The notes beneath the pieces are model-generated. The model was not told the origin of the DNA. It saw only the letters and a program-made list of their open reading frames with translations, and ran no database searches. A stretch of 64,000 nt of DNA, from NCBI GenBank assembly GCA_029876055.1, contig CM056874.1, positions 5,022,001 to 5,086,000 on the forward strand. Reading direction: 5' to 3'. A program made the position numbers and the translations under genes. The DNA comes from Madurella fahalii (taxonomy: Eukaryota > Ascomycota > Sordariomycetes > Sordariales). Shown one piece after another: positions 20,801 through 32,095 of this stretch. Numbering within the stretch: the stretch's first letter is position 1; the number at the start of each line of letters is the position of its first letter.

Positions 20801-22465
20801 GCGATCCCGAGCCTCCTTTGTACTAGCCAGCGTTGTCTCGAGGCGGCCATGGTCGGGACGCCCCTGCTCGGCCTTGGCCTGTGCTGTGATCTCACCCTCT
20901 TGGGTTTCTGCATCCGCGCGCTGGGCCAGCAAGCGTGGCTTGAGAAGCTCCCAGGCGTTATCATCCAAGGGGGCAACGATATGTGTCGCGGCTTGGAACG
21001 AAGGGATGTGCCGAAGGACGTCAGCTGTCAAGGGAGGATCCAGGAGTAAGGCTCTCCGCTCAATCTCTGCCTTTCTGGCCGCTTTTAGTTCCGCAACCTC
21101 CTCCGCAGTTCGCTCATGACGTGCCTGAGACAAGGATGAACGCAATGCAGTCGATACTGGCGGACTGGACAGCATAACAGGGAGGGTGCTCGATGGTTCT
21201 GCGGCTGTGGAGACAGGGGATTTCCTCACGTATCCCGGATACAGTTGTGAGCACATTCTTGCGATGCCACCAGAGCATTCCCACTTTTCCCACTTCGAGG
21301 CGTCTTGCTGCATGTCTTTGCCTCGGCCAGCGAGGCCTTTCAGCCACTCACCCGCGGTGCCTTGGCCCATGTCTTTGACTTGTAGAAACTCTTCCGTCAG
21401 GGCCTCAACATCCGAGGATGAGAATCGTTTAGTGACTTGCTGATCGATAGGTAGTTGACCCTGCTCAAGCATGGTAGCAGAATAGACGTGGAGCTCTTGG
21501 GTGAGAAATATAAACGGCAGTGCGGGTAGCACGGCAGAGGGAATAGACGCCGATAGCAGCAAGTCGACCTCCTGCGAAAGATGTTAGACAACCGTGATGT
21601 TACTTAACGATTCAACAACACGTACCTTAACGGAGTTCTGTATCAGACAGGGCCCGCACATGCGGCTGCCAAAAGCCCAAACGGCGGCCACCCCCTCCTG
21701 CCCGGGGCCTGGATGCTTGGGATCGGGTGGTGCACTCTGACCCCCGGCATGGAGCCTCCCACAATGCTGACACCTGTGCGAGCACGCAAGCCGCCACATC
21801 TCCAGTTCAGTCTTTAAGCGAATGGGAGCAGGCATTTGTGGCCAAAAAAACCGCCTCGAAGCTTGCCAGATAGCGTTCGGCTTCAGCGGGCTCAGGACGC
21901 CGCGAATCACAGACGGGGGAACTTCCTTGCGAACTGACGAAGCAGGATCGAGATAAATGTTGAACAATTTGTTGACAGCCAACAGATTGCCTAGCGACTG
22001 GGGGGGCAAGAAAGTGAAGATGTGATGCCAGACCTCGGGAGACAGGAGAGACTTATCCGGCCTCAGTGAGCCAGTTGTTACCGATGATGTGGTATTCTGA
22101 ATGGCGTGGTCCTTGCCCAACTTCATCTTCTTTTTGGCCCCCCCACGAGGCTCTGCCGGTTCAGCAAGGTCGGATTCAGCTCTGTCATCAGGAGACTTGC
22201 GCTTCGTCGCTAGTCCCGTCCGATCACTTATCTCTATAGATTCATCAACGGTGAGCTTAGCTGTCGAGCCGCTGTCCTGGGAGACCATGGGCGATCCCTC
22301 TAATCCGCTCCTGCTGTCTTCCAACCTCATCAGTAGGTCAACCGGCTCCCCGTGGCTGCGGTCCGCGACCAAGCCCACAGACCCGGCCGGGTCGCGCGCG
22401 TGCACATCGCCGGACAAGGTGGAGAGTGGATCGGTCTGTCCAGGTCCCGCGTCGTTTGTGCCCAT
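17852..22465 (-). CDS. Very large F-box protein with zinc-finger-like motifs
   Basis: Exons are 21626..22465 and 17852..21571, giving 1519 residues. The 54-nt intron (GTACGT...CGCAG) joins QNSVK to EVDLL. After an acidic/basic N-terminus with a Lys cluster, an F-box lies at about 136-180 (LLSPEVWHHIFTFLPPQSLG). A Cys cluster follows at 228-275 (CSHRCQHCG, CGPC). A long helical region comes next. Two C-x2-C...H-x3-4-H finger-like segments lie near 650 (CSGCEGN...HYAAKH) and near 925-955 (CKACHLG...HFQSKH). A Tyr/Pro-rich stretch separates them and the C-terminal 450 residues are Arg-rich and disordered. F-box proteins bring substrates to SCF ubiquitin ligases; the substrate here is unknown. 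The start is MGTNDAGPG, just downstream of a CT-rich presumed leader. Confidence 0.75.
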
Positions 22466-23535
22466 GTCTTCGGCTATTAACAAGAAGAGAGATAGGGAGC
22501 GGGAAAGGATATAGAGAGAGATTGAGAGAGAGGGAGGGAGAAGTCGGAATAGAAGAGAAACCAGTAAGAAGACTTGTCGCACCAGCTGTCCTGGATGCAA
22601 CAGCAGCAGTAATATGAAATAACACTTGTCAATGGGAACGGAAAAGCATGGACAACGACTTGGGCTGAAGTCGTTATCCGCGAGACACCTCCTATGCCTG
22701 GATATAGGAGCCGGCCGGCGCCTACTCTCCCTAGCGGCCCCAATGTTCAATCCCAACCCAACACGCACTCTACCGGTTCTCTATGTGTTGTTGGGAACGC
22801 AGCATCTTGAGAGAGAAGGCGGGAGAGGCTCGTTGCGCCGAGGCTGGCCGATGATGCTCGCTCGGGTCTGCAACGGGTCGGCAGAGAAGCACCCGGATGG
22901 ATCTGATAAAATTGGCAATCGATCACGATTTCGGAGCAATGGGCGGATAGCACCGGAAGACGTCGAGATTGCGCAGAGTGACGGTGACGAAGCGGATGTG
23001 GTGCCAATCGCTCTTGCGATGAGAAGAGCGGTTCAGGCGGCTGTGACTGGCGTCTTTTTAGTGATTCACTCGGCGACGTCGAGGAGAATAAACGATCAAC
23101 GAGTTTTTCGAGGCGACGCGTCAAAGTTCCTTGCCGAAGACTCCCAGAGCAGGAACGAGTTCCTGGGTATGTAGGAATGCACGGGCCATCATCTGCACGT
23201 GGCATCCAAGACGGCCATCAGGGTTTAGGTTAGTAGGCTACGAGCATGGCCATGCCCGCCATCATTTATCTGTGTATACATTCCAAATACAATCGAGGGG
23301 CGGGTTGGTCTGACTACTTATGTACATGTAGAATACGACGTCAACATCTCCACCACGCTCGCTTCTAGCTGCCGCGTTTACTGTCTTTGAGTTCTCGAAA
23401 GCAGGGCTGCCTGTCTAGGAGAAGAGACCGAGCAAACCCAGAAATCCCAAACACCGCCAACATACACTGCCATCCGTTCTTCCCCTATCCTGGGGACGGG
23501 CCTTTATACAGTACAGCAGCGCGCAAGCACCGCGG
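22466..23535. other. Intergenic, upstream of the F-box gene
   Basis: A GA-rich (CT-rich on the minus strand) tract at 22480-22560 directly precedes the F-box start. ORFs of 182 and 152 codons on opposite strands lie here without homology I recognise. The VPS1 3' UTR is at the right end. Confidence 0.4.
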
Positions 23536-26133
23536 CTATACGACTTCGCCAATGATCTTAGCCGCCTCTCGGTATGTTTGGAGCAGCTTTTCGCACTTTT
23601 CACGCTCCTTCTTGACCGCGTCGTCCTCGTACAGGAGCTCCTCAAACAACGACTCCTTGTACAGCTCGCTAACCAGCCGGTTCTGGACGACATCCTTGCA
23701 GTGGTTGACAAGAAGGTGCATGATAGCTTTAGGCACCTGGTCCGCGATGCTCTCTCGCACAATGTTGAAGTAAGAGCTGATCAATGCCCGGATCAGCTCC
23801 GTTTCCATAGCCTCACGGTCAGTCATGGCAGGTTCGCCGCTGTTGGTCTACGCCAAGCCGTCAGTTTCTGCCAAGTGGCGGGGATTGGGGAAGCAGCATG
23901 CTTACCAGGTCGGCCTTTGAGGCCTGTGTAAAATCCATGCCATCATCACCCCGCATAGTTTGGACTGGCGATCGTAGTGCCTTCTCCTCTGGCCGCCTGA
24001 TGCTCTGGCTGAATGTCGGTTCCACAGACTGACTCACGTGACGACCGATGTTCGCATTAGGGGGCGGCGCTCCGGGCACAATGGCGCCGTCTTTGCCAAA
24101 GAAGTAGTTCAGGAACGAGTCCTTGGCGCTGCCCAAAGCTGGCCCGTTGAACCGAGAGGGGGATGCAGACCGCGTCCCGTTGAGAGCAGCAGCAATGCCG
24201 CCAGCCGCGCTCTCGCGGACCGCCGGGGACAGGCTGCGCGGCGCTTTTCCGGCGGCTTTCCGCACCACAAGAACCTCGCCTTTCTCGGTCGCCGCGGTTT
24301 CCTCCTCTTCCTCCGCTGGAGTGTCAGCACCGCCGTTAGCACCGAGCTCCTTCAGGCGTCTCCGTTCTCGCCGTTCCCGCTCCTCTTGGATCAGGCGCTT
24401 CCTCTCCTTCTCCTGCTTGTTGCTGACAACGTGACTCATAGCAGCAGCAGCGCCGAGGAAGTTGGGATGATTGGTATTGATATAGGCTCGCTGAATCGAG
24501 ATGAGCGACTCGACGTAGGCGGAGGCTGGGCCAAGCCGTTCCCGAAGGAGGTCGGAAACAACCTCGATGAGCTTAGCCTGCAACCTTGGGAACCGCAGGA
24601 GTTCAGTGGACCCGCAAGTATGGCAGATCTTGATGAGCTCTTCGTACACGAGTTCGACACAACGCTGGCTGGGCATCTCGAGAAGCTTGATCTGAGGCTT
24701 CACGAGCAAGTCAAACGCCATCTCGGGCACAAACAGACTGGGCCGCGGCCCCGTTGAGTTGCGGATCGCCGTGCGGATGTCGAGAGCTGAGAGGTTGGAA
24801 GTGGGGTCAATTGACTCGAGCGAACTCCCGAATACCGAGTTAAAAATGTAATAGATGCGTGCGCCGCCACAGAGCTCCTTAGTCGAGATCTCGGTCGACG
24901 TGCCGTCGATTGACGAGATAAAGGATGTCGCGAATCGAGTCATGAGCTGCAGGATCAGCGAGCCGCGGTGCTCCTTGCCGCTGAAATGCATATCTCCATA
25001 ACTGGCGAGTTCCTGTTGGGTTTGTCCCATGAGCGTGTTCAGCCGAGCTTTGATATCGGGGAGGCGATCACGAATGTGAGCCATTAGAGTCGTGTTCAGG
25101 GTTTTGGCTAAGAACTGCGTGCCGCAGCGGGTCGCAATGTTTCTGTAAGCGGGATGATGCCTAAAGAATTCGGCTTCGGACTTTAAAGCATCCTCCATGG
25201 GCTTGTTTCCCTGGATATCCTGCTGGGACCGGTTCACCACGCCAATCCAGCCCAGCTTCAAAGGGTAGACGCGGCCCGATAGGATGTCGAGCGCATTAGT
25301 ACCATGGTCCATCAGGTCGACTTTGGTGAGTACGCCGATCGTTCTCCGCCCTAGGGGATCGACATGTCTGGCGAGCTTCAAGGCTTCCGAGTTAACAATA
25401 TCGACATTGGCAGGCGACACAGCCAGGACAATGCTGTTGGGCTTCGCAATGTACTCGGAGATGAGATTCCTCGTCTGCTTCTCGATGTCTGTTGGTTGGT
25501 CGCCAATGGGTACCTGCAAAACATCAAGTTAGGAGGGGGCGGGCAGCAAAGTCGAATGCGGGACATGGCAGCCGACCTTTGTCAGTCCCGGCAGATCGAC
25601 CAGAGTCAGATTCAGGACGTGGGGGGAGAAGATTTTGAGGTTGATGGGCTGGCGATTGATGCCCTTGTTGTTCCCTGCAATTCTCGCCGTCTCGTTCTCG
25701 ATTTCCCGCTTGACATCGCCAAAGTCGTTGAATCTCCGGTTGGGGATGTGGTGGAACTCGGCCCATTCATTGCGGGCGGCTTGGTCGGGATTCCTGTAGC
25801 TGATATTCACAGCATCGTCCGAGTCGTCGCTGGGAACGTTGATGAGCTGTAGGATGAGGGGTCTTCGGGTTACGATGCCGCTGCCACGAGGGAGGAAATC
25901 TCGGCCGACGATATTCTCGAGCACCGAGGACTTGCCCGCGGACTGGGAGCCAACAACAACCTGTAAAAGCGCGCACAGTATTAGCACAGCTGAGCCGGAG
26001 CGGGGGGGGTGACGGCGACCGTTGTCATGCATACGATTTGCGGGAGATCCAAGGAATCATTTCCAATGGTGTTGAAGACCAGATCCTGCAACTTGTTCAC
26101 GGTCGACAGCAAGTCATCCCCGAGTGCGGCCAT
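23536..26133 (-). CDS. VPS1: Dynamin-like GTPase Vps1
   Basis: Exons are 26035..26133, 25577..25960, 23906..25513 and 23536..23847, giving 800 residues. The GTPase domain has G1 GSQSAGKS (37-44), G3 DLPG (155-158) and G4 TKVD (224-227). The dynamin middle domain follows. The C-terminal GED is in the last exon ([34 protein letters not shown]). No PH or Pro-rich domain is present, as expected for Vps1. The conserved [13 protein letters not shown] sits in the variable insert B, which here is long and rich in E, A, S and P. The second intron has a weak GTCGGC donor but a good CTAAC branch point. Vps1 cuts membranes in vacuolar/endosomal sorting and peroxisome fission. Confidence 0.95.
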
Positions 26134-26886
26134 GGCGACAGTTGTGTAGGCCACGGATGCCTAAGCCGCGTCGAGGGCAGGGCGAGGATGCGCCAACAAT
26201 CCGGCAGTTTCTTCTTCTTTTTTATTTTTATTTTCGGATTTTTAGTTGTTTTTTTTTATAACCAAGCAAACTTTGACGACGTCAGGTGTCAAAGTCGGAC
26301 AACAGCAGCCGATGCGACACGAAACGGAGGACCGGCCGTCAAGAATAAAGCGGGCCAGCCGACGCCTGGTTGTGACGAAGGGAGGGGAGAAGCGATAGCC
26401 TGTTGGAGAGCACAAAGTGTGTATGTCTGGCGAGTCGGCAAGCTCGAGACAAAATCGATGTATTAAATTGGGGCGATTGGAGACTTGGCCGTTGTGGATT
26501 TGCCGTCGCATCAACCAAATTTCCAAGTCTTATGCGGGCAAAGCGCGTCGAAGCCGGGGTCTCGCAGCGTGAAGTGCTTGTGCTTTTTGGGGCCTCAGGC
26601 TTGAACCCTGAATTGCAAGCCCGCCTCTATCATCCGATCCGAACAATAGACCGGAACCGACGCGAGAAGGCACCTAAACAACGTGACAACGTGCAGACGG
26701 CGGGACGCAGCTATCCAACAGAGCACTGATATTGCTGCTCTTTGCGCCTTATCATCCGCTCCTTATTGTCAATTGCAATCTGTTTCGCCCCCTTCGCCGG
26801 CTGCGAACTACCTGAAGGCCAATTTTTTTTTTTTTTTTTTTTTGCGTCCATCAACAATCGACGCTTGACGTAGCAACCCAGGCGAG
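26134..26886. other. Divergent promoter VPS1 / COX19
   Basis: This is 753 bp between the start codons of VPS1 (minus) and COX19 (plus). It holds T-rich stretches at 26215-26260 and a run of 21 T at 26823-26843, 43 nt before the COX19 ATG. No further element was identified. Confidence 0.5.
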
Positions 26887-27427
26887 ATGAGCACTTTTGG
26901 GAGTCCGGGGCAGTTGCCAACCACGAAGCCGGTTCCGTAAGTTCGCTCGGCATCGTGGGCGCAGGTTGACCCTGTTCGACGTTGCTACCAACTAACTGTC
27001 TACTTCTCTAAAGACCGCAAAGGGGAAGCTTTCCACTAGATCATGACGGTATGTTTGGCCGCTTTACCTGTGGGTGGCAGCGATTCAGATACTCATTCAT
27101 GGCTTGGAGTTTAGGGGAGTGCAAGGATGTCATGATGAACTACTTGAGTTGCATCAAGAAGGTCAAGGGGGTGAACGAGGACCAGTGCCGCTTGTTAGCG
27201 AAATCCTACCTGACGTGCCGGATGGATCGGTGCGTGGTTTCCTTGAGAGCACTATCCTTATGATCCCGGTTCTCAGGCAGACTAACCGGAGTCCCAGCAA
27301 CCTCATGGCAAAGGACGACTTCAAGAACCTGGGTTTCAAAGACAAGGACGAAGCGCCGGCCAGAAAGAGCGACAACAGCGGCGGCAGCGGCAGCGAGACA
27401 GGGGTGAAAGGCGAGCTCCGGTGGTGA
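26887..27427 (+). CDS. COX19: Cytochrome c oxidase assembly factor Cox19
   Basis: Exons are 26887..26936, 27014..27048, 27115..27229 and 27298..27427, giving 109 residues. The CHCH fold has twin Cx9C motifs: C31-C41 and C53-C63. Typical Cox19 context is kept: PLDHDGECKDVM before the first Cys pair and [18 protein letters not shown] after the second. The C-terminal 20 residues are a Lys/Ser/Gly tail that varies in the family. Cox19 acts in the mitochondrial intermembrane space in copper delivery to cytochrome oxidase, and is imported through the Mia40 disulfide relay. All introns have clear CTAAC-like branch points. Confidence 0.93.
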
Positions 27428-27661
27428 TTTTCGGTGGAGACCCCACTACTGCATGCTACTTGCAGGGGGGTTATTGTTGTGAAGTGTGGGGGGAGGAGCC
27501 TCGGAGAACCACATGTCTGGTTGATCACAGAATCGACCCTCGGCTCCTGGCGGACATGATCAGGAGCGCTTCAACCCACGTTCCCGCATTCAGCTTCATT
27601 TCGTCCAGGAGCCAGTCAAACAACATCTACAAGAACGACACGGGCGCCACAGTCATTCAGA

Positions 27662-30092
27662 ATGCATCAAGTTCTTCGGCAACGTCGATATGAGTCCCGG
27701 AGCAACCTGCCCTGGCTGCACTACCAGCGCCGCCGGTTCCTGTGGTCAACTTCAAAACTCCAGAGCTATGCTGAGACACTTCCCAATCTCCGAATCGGAG
27801 GCCACACTCGTGTTATCTTCCAAGGCTTCACTGGAAAGCAGGTCCGGGATTTGCCTGCGTCTCCCAGGTGACTGATACGGTCTGCTGACTCTGAGCCCAA
27901 GGCGACGGCGAATGCTACGGATTCCATTGCATGGGGCACCAATATCGTTGGCGGCGTGAGACCTTGCCGGACCGGAGAACATCTTGGCCTTCCTGTTCTC
28001 CCCACCGTCCGCTCGGTCTGCCGCTTCCGCCCATACCCCCCGGATCCGGCCGGGAGCTAACAGTAAGACGCGCAGGCAATGGAGCAGTTGAAGCCAGACG
28101 CCACAGCCATCTATGTGGCAGCCCACCAGGCTGCGGCTGCGATTGAGGAAGCTATAGAGGCCGAAGTCCCTCTTATAGTAGCAGTTGCCGAGCACATCCC
28201 TTTGCATGACATGCTTCGAGTAAGCACTGCCGTTGTAGCCCATCTAGTACATATTATCAAACCGTCTCCTGACCTCTCCCAAGGTTCATTCCATGCTGAA
28301 ATCCCAATCAAAATCCCGTCTTGTCGGGCCCAACTCCCCCGGCATCATATCTGCGATTGGTAAATGCCGCATAGGTTCGCCAGCCCAAGACCACTTAATC
28401 TCGGCGGAGCCACACTAACTTGGCCCTTCTCCCTAGGTTTCCAACCGCTTCCATGTTTTAGCCCTGGAAGGATCGGTATTGCTGCAAAATCCGGCACACT
28501 TAGCTACGAAGCTGTCGCTTCAACTACCAGGGCAGGTCTCGGCCAGAGCTTGTGTATAGGCGTGGGCGGTGATATCCTTCCCGGAACCGATCTTAGGGAA
28601 GCCTTGGCTGTACTAGAGCATGACCCCGACACGGATGCCATCGCTTTGATTGGGGAGATTGGTGGGGTGGGAGAAATAGAAGCTGCGGATTGGTACGCAT
28701 CAGGGAGCGCCTTTTCGGGCTCTGGATATGACTAACTGAGGCCGGCTAGGGTCCGTGAATACTATTTCAGGGCCGTGTCGCCAAAGTGAGTGGGGAGACG
28801 TATCATTGGTTTTCCTTCCACTAGACTGACATATAACTGGCAGACCGGTAGTCGCTCTCGTCGCCGGCGTCATCGAAGCGCCCGGTCGGATTATGGGCCA
28901 CGCCGGGGCGTTCACTATTGCCGGGGAACCAGACGCAAAGATGAAGATAGCCGCGCTTGAGGCCGCCGGGGCGACAGTAATCAGCCACCCCGCACAATTT
29001 GGCCCTGTCTTGAAGGCAAGATTAGATGCCAGAAGCAACACCACGGGTTCATTGTCAGGCAGTGGTACAGGAAGAGAACAACGCCGCCAGTTCCACACGG
29101 CCCTCCGCAGAATTCCGGCAAGGGAGCAGCCGTCTTTAACGGTGCGTCGACAGCAACGACGGCACATCTACATTACTGAGGATAAATGCCTGGATCTGCT
29201 CCGCGAAGCAGGCGGGATCAACTGTGGCGCTTACTCGGGTTCTGGTGTTCGAAAATTCTTGGCCGTTGGCATCGATCGTTCTACTCGGTCTCCCTGCATC
29301 CTCGCTGCGCCGACTGTCGAACAAGATCGGCTACGCGATACAATGAAGCGGCATCCGTTCGACTATCACAGTGGCCCCAATGTGCTTTCCGTCGATCGAA
29401 TCGCAAACCATCTGCAGCTGGGCCGAAAGGAGAGCATCGTCGAATCGCTACGCCGGCTTGTTAAAGGCTTGACGGCCATCTTCTACGAGAAGGAGGCGTT
29501 CTTGCTGACCACTTCTATTGTAGAGCGTTTGGGCGAGATCAAAGTTGTCGGAGCTCATTTCGGATTCGACGATGCGGCTTATCGGAGCTGCGGCCGCCAG
29601 GCCGCAGTGCAGGCACTGCGGGATACCGCAGCAGAAGACCCATCCGCGCTGGAAGCCGAGAAAAATGGCATCGTGTACATCAAGCTTGGGGGGAGTGGAA
29701 CCATTGGCACGCTGGTCAACGGCGCGGGGCTCGCCATGAACACAGTTGACGCACTCTCCGGGAATGCCACGAACTTCCTTGACACGGGCGGCAAAGCGAC
29801 CAGCGAGACGGTGAAGCAGAGCTTCGAAGTTATCCTGCGGGATCCGAGGGTCCGGGTGGTTTTTGTCAATATCTTCGGTGGCTTGACCCTCGGGGACATG
29901 ATTGCGAATGGGGTGATGTTGGCGTTCAGGGAGCTGTCGCCTCGGGTTCCCGTGGTGGTGCGAATTAGGGGTACAAATGAAAAAGTGGGCCAGGAATTGA
30001 TTGCGGAGAGCGGCCTACCCCTCTACGCATTTGATGACTTTGAAGAGGCCGCTTCCAAGGCAATCGAGCTATCGAGAAGCGCACGAGTGTGA
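27662..30092 (+). CDS. Fused alpha-beta succinyl-CoA-ligase-like protein, mitochondrial
   Basis: Exons are 27662..27841, 27902..28015, 28076..28219, 28284..28374, 28437..28692, 28750..28785 and 28844..30092, giving 689 residues. An Arg-rich, acid-poor presequence (about 1-40) predicts mitochondrial import. The alpha half has the CoA-binding Rossmann part (IFQGFTGKQ, GGVRPCRTGEHLGLPV) and the ligase-CoA domain with SGTLSYEA, IGEIGG and the phospho-His motif GHAGAF (H293). The beta half from about 365 keeps only a short ATP-grasp remnant, then a good ligase-CoA domain (TLVNGAGLAMNTVD, NFLDTGGKATSETVKQ, VNIFGG). The Gly-rich nucleotide loop and EINPM motif of true beta subunits are not seen. ATP use is therefore doubtful. 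Three introns have weak donors (GTCCGG, GTCTGC, GTTCGC) but the phases all fit. Confidence 0.8.
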
Positions 30093-30220
30093 TTAAGGAG
30101 TGGAGCCTGGGTTAGTTTTAGGAATATGTTTCCCTCTCCGAAGACGCTTCCATCGCCCGATGATATGGATATGACACACAACTCTATATTCCAATGTGAT
30201 TTATGTCTAAGGTATCGTTC

Positions 30221-32095
30221 CTATAGCCGCTCGACAGTAAACATCGCAAGCAGGTACGAACGGACCAGTCCAGGACGCTGCCCATCACCCAAACCCAATA
30301 ATTCCAGCTGCTGCAATTTCCAACTTCTCAAGATCCATACTACAGGTGATGTTAGCAGACTGAAGCGAAACGGTGAGCTAACTACGTCGTGAAAAGTTAA
30401 ACGTACGGGATAAGAACGAGGCAATATACATCGTCCCGGTGAAAAGTTGCACGTTAAAGTAGCCGTTGATACCTGAGGTTCTCAGACTTAGACCGATCAC
30501 CTCGGCGCTACAATTGGCGGTCAGCAATTTCATAGGGATTAGGGGCGAAATAAGAGAAAAAGGGAAACGGGGTCAACGACGTACAAAGTGGCTGGCAGGA
30601 CCAAAACAAGCCAGTATATTGACAAGGCTGGTACCTCGAGTTAGCGTCTCAGTCGCGACCACAGCGGTGCGCAGCAGCCCATACCGGCAGGTAACAACTG
30701 TATTCCAACGACTTCGGCTCCAACAGGAGCAACACATGGCCAAACGATACCGGCAAACATACCAAAAAGAACATAGACTATGAGGCCCGCGTAATGAGTG
30801 CCAGCAAAGATCCAAATAAAGAAGGCAGCGAGGCCGGCGACTAGGGTCCCTAGTGCGGCAACATTGATCCTCCCGAGCTTGTCACTGGCCAGCCCTATCA
30901 GAGGTCTGCCAATGCCTTGGGATACTAAAGCATCAGAGACGTAAAGTTAGCCAGAGGCACAGGAGAGCTGCTAGTGCTATAGACTTACGGTTGAAAATAG
31001 CCGCTGCAAGCGACCCCTGGCTCGCCGTAAAACCCACCTGCTGGGCATAATCGGCAATGGAGAAGACGACAATGACATAGCTCATGAGGTTAAAGAATCC
31101 CCAGCCGACGAAGAGCCAAAACTCGGCTCGCTTAAAGAGAGCTTTGTGGAAGGGGACATGGACGGCGCCGACCGCCTTGTTCCTGTCGCGCAGGACCAAG
31201 CTACATGCTCCATTGATCACAAAGGCCAGAATTGCCAGAATGCGAAATGCCCAAGCCAGGCCGAGGTTCGAGATCATGGCATTGGTGGCCAGCGAGTAGA
31301 TGAGACCGCCAAAACCGGAGCCGCAGGTGGCTACCGAGTTTGCGAACGAGCGCCGTTTGGTGAACCACTGGGGGACCACACCTACGGTTGATGTGAAGCA
31401 GAAGCCTAGCCCTACACCAAAGCAGATGCCCTGGCTGAGCAGGAGATGCCATATGTGGGTCGAGAACGAAGCGCCAATGAAGGATATTCTAGCAATTACC
31501 GTGTCAATATCGCGCGTAAACGAGAGCCCGGGCGGTTGGACACTTACGCCTCTAGCACAACACCAATCCGCAAACTGAATGTTGTCCCGTACCGCCCAAT
31601 GCACCAAGTGACTATCGGAGACACGAGGAGTGCTGCCGAAGCAGTTGTCAGCGCGCCTCTCTGGCGTTAATGGGAGACAGCAGCCATACATATCGATATG
31701 GACAAACCGCCCACAAAGGCGAAGGCAAGCGGAGAAGAGCCAATAATGGTGCCAGACCGCAGGTAGTGAGCGAGGAAGATGGCGTACGACGAATTGAGTC
31801 CCCAAGTATGAGCATTGACTAACGCGACTGAGACGACAACGACCCTGTCAAGCCACGTTAGAGAGGGCGTAGGTGGGAAGGTGTCTGTTCTGCAATCGAC
31901 TAACCAGCCATAACCCCCCTCCTTAAACTCTGCCTCTCCGGCCGAGCCATCTGTCTCGATAGGACTGTCTTCCGATCCACTCGTTTTCTCGCCTTGAAGA
32001 TCGGGATGGGTACCGTCACGGGGCGAGGCCGAAGCGAACGCCGATTCAGGGGCTAAGGCACCGGCTTTGCCTGGGGACACTGCGCGTTGAGGCAT
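30221..32095 (-). CDS. MFS transporter, monocarboxylate-transporter-like
   Basis: Eight exons: 31905..32095, 31690..31844, 31548..31632, 30989..31488, 30685..30924, 30585..30627, 30407..30507, 30221..30339 (477 residues, in phase). A 60-residue acidic/Ser-rich cytosolic N-terminus ends in GGYGW, the usual lead-in of fungal MCT/SLC16-like proteins. About 12 hydrophobic segments follow. Diagnostic stretches are WGLNSSYAIFLAHYL, SQGICFGVGLGF, PQWFTKRRS and SQGIGRPLIGLASDKLGR. Yeast relatives (Mch family) do not all move monocarboxylates, so the substrate stays open. Its stop is 128 bp from that of the succinyl-CoA-ligase-like gene, convergent. The gene is rich in introns but shows no break. Confidence 0.85.

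Noticed and set aside
22626..23174. 182-codon plus-strand ORF upstream of the F-box gene
   Set aside because: A 152-codon ORF lies opposite; neither shows a recognisable domain, and the region fits a promoter. Expression data would be needed.
27556..27693. ATG with sequence containing YKNDTGATVIQ, resembling the start of a succinyl-CoA ligase alpha subunit
   Set aside because: The frame stops soon after and does not join to the CoA-binding part. The ATG at 27662, with an Arg-rich presequence directly continuous with the conserved LRIGGHTRVIFQGFTGKQ, is the better start.
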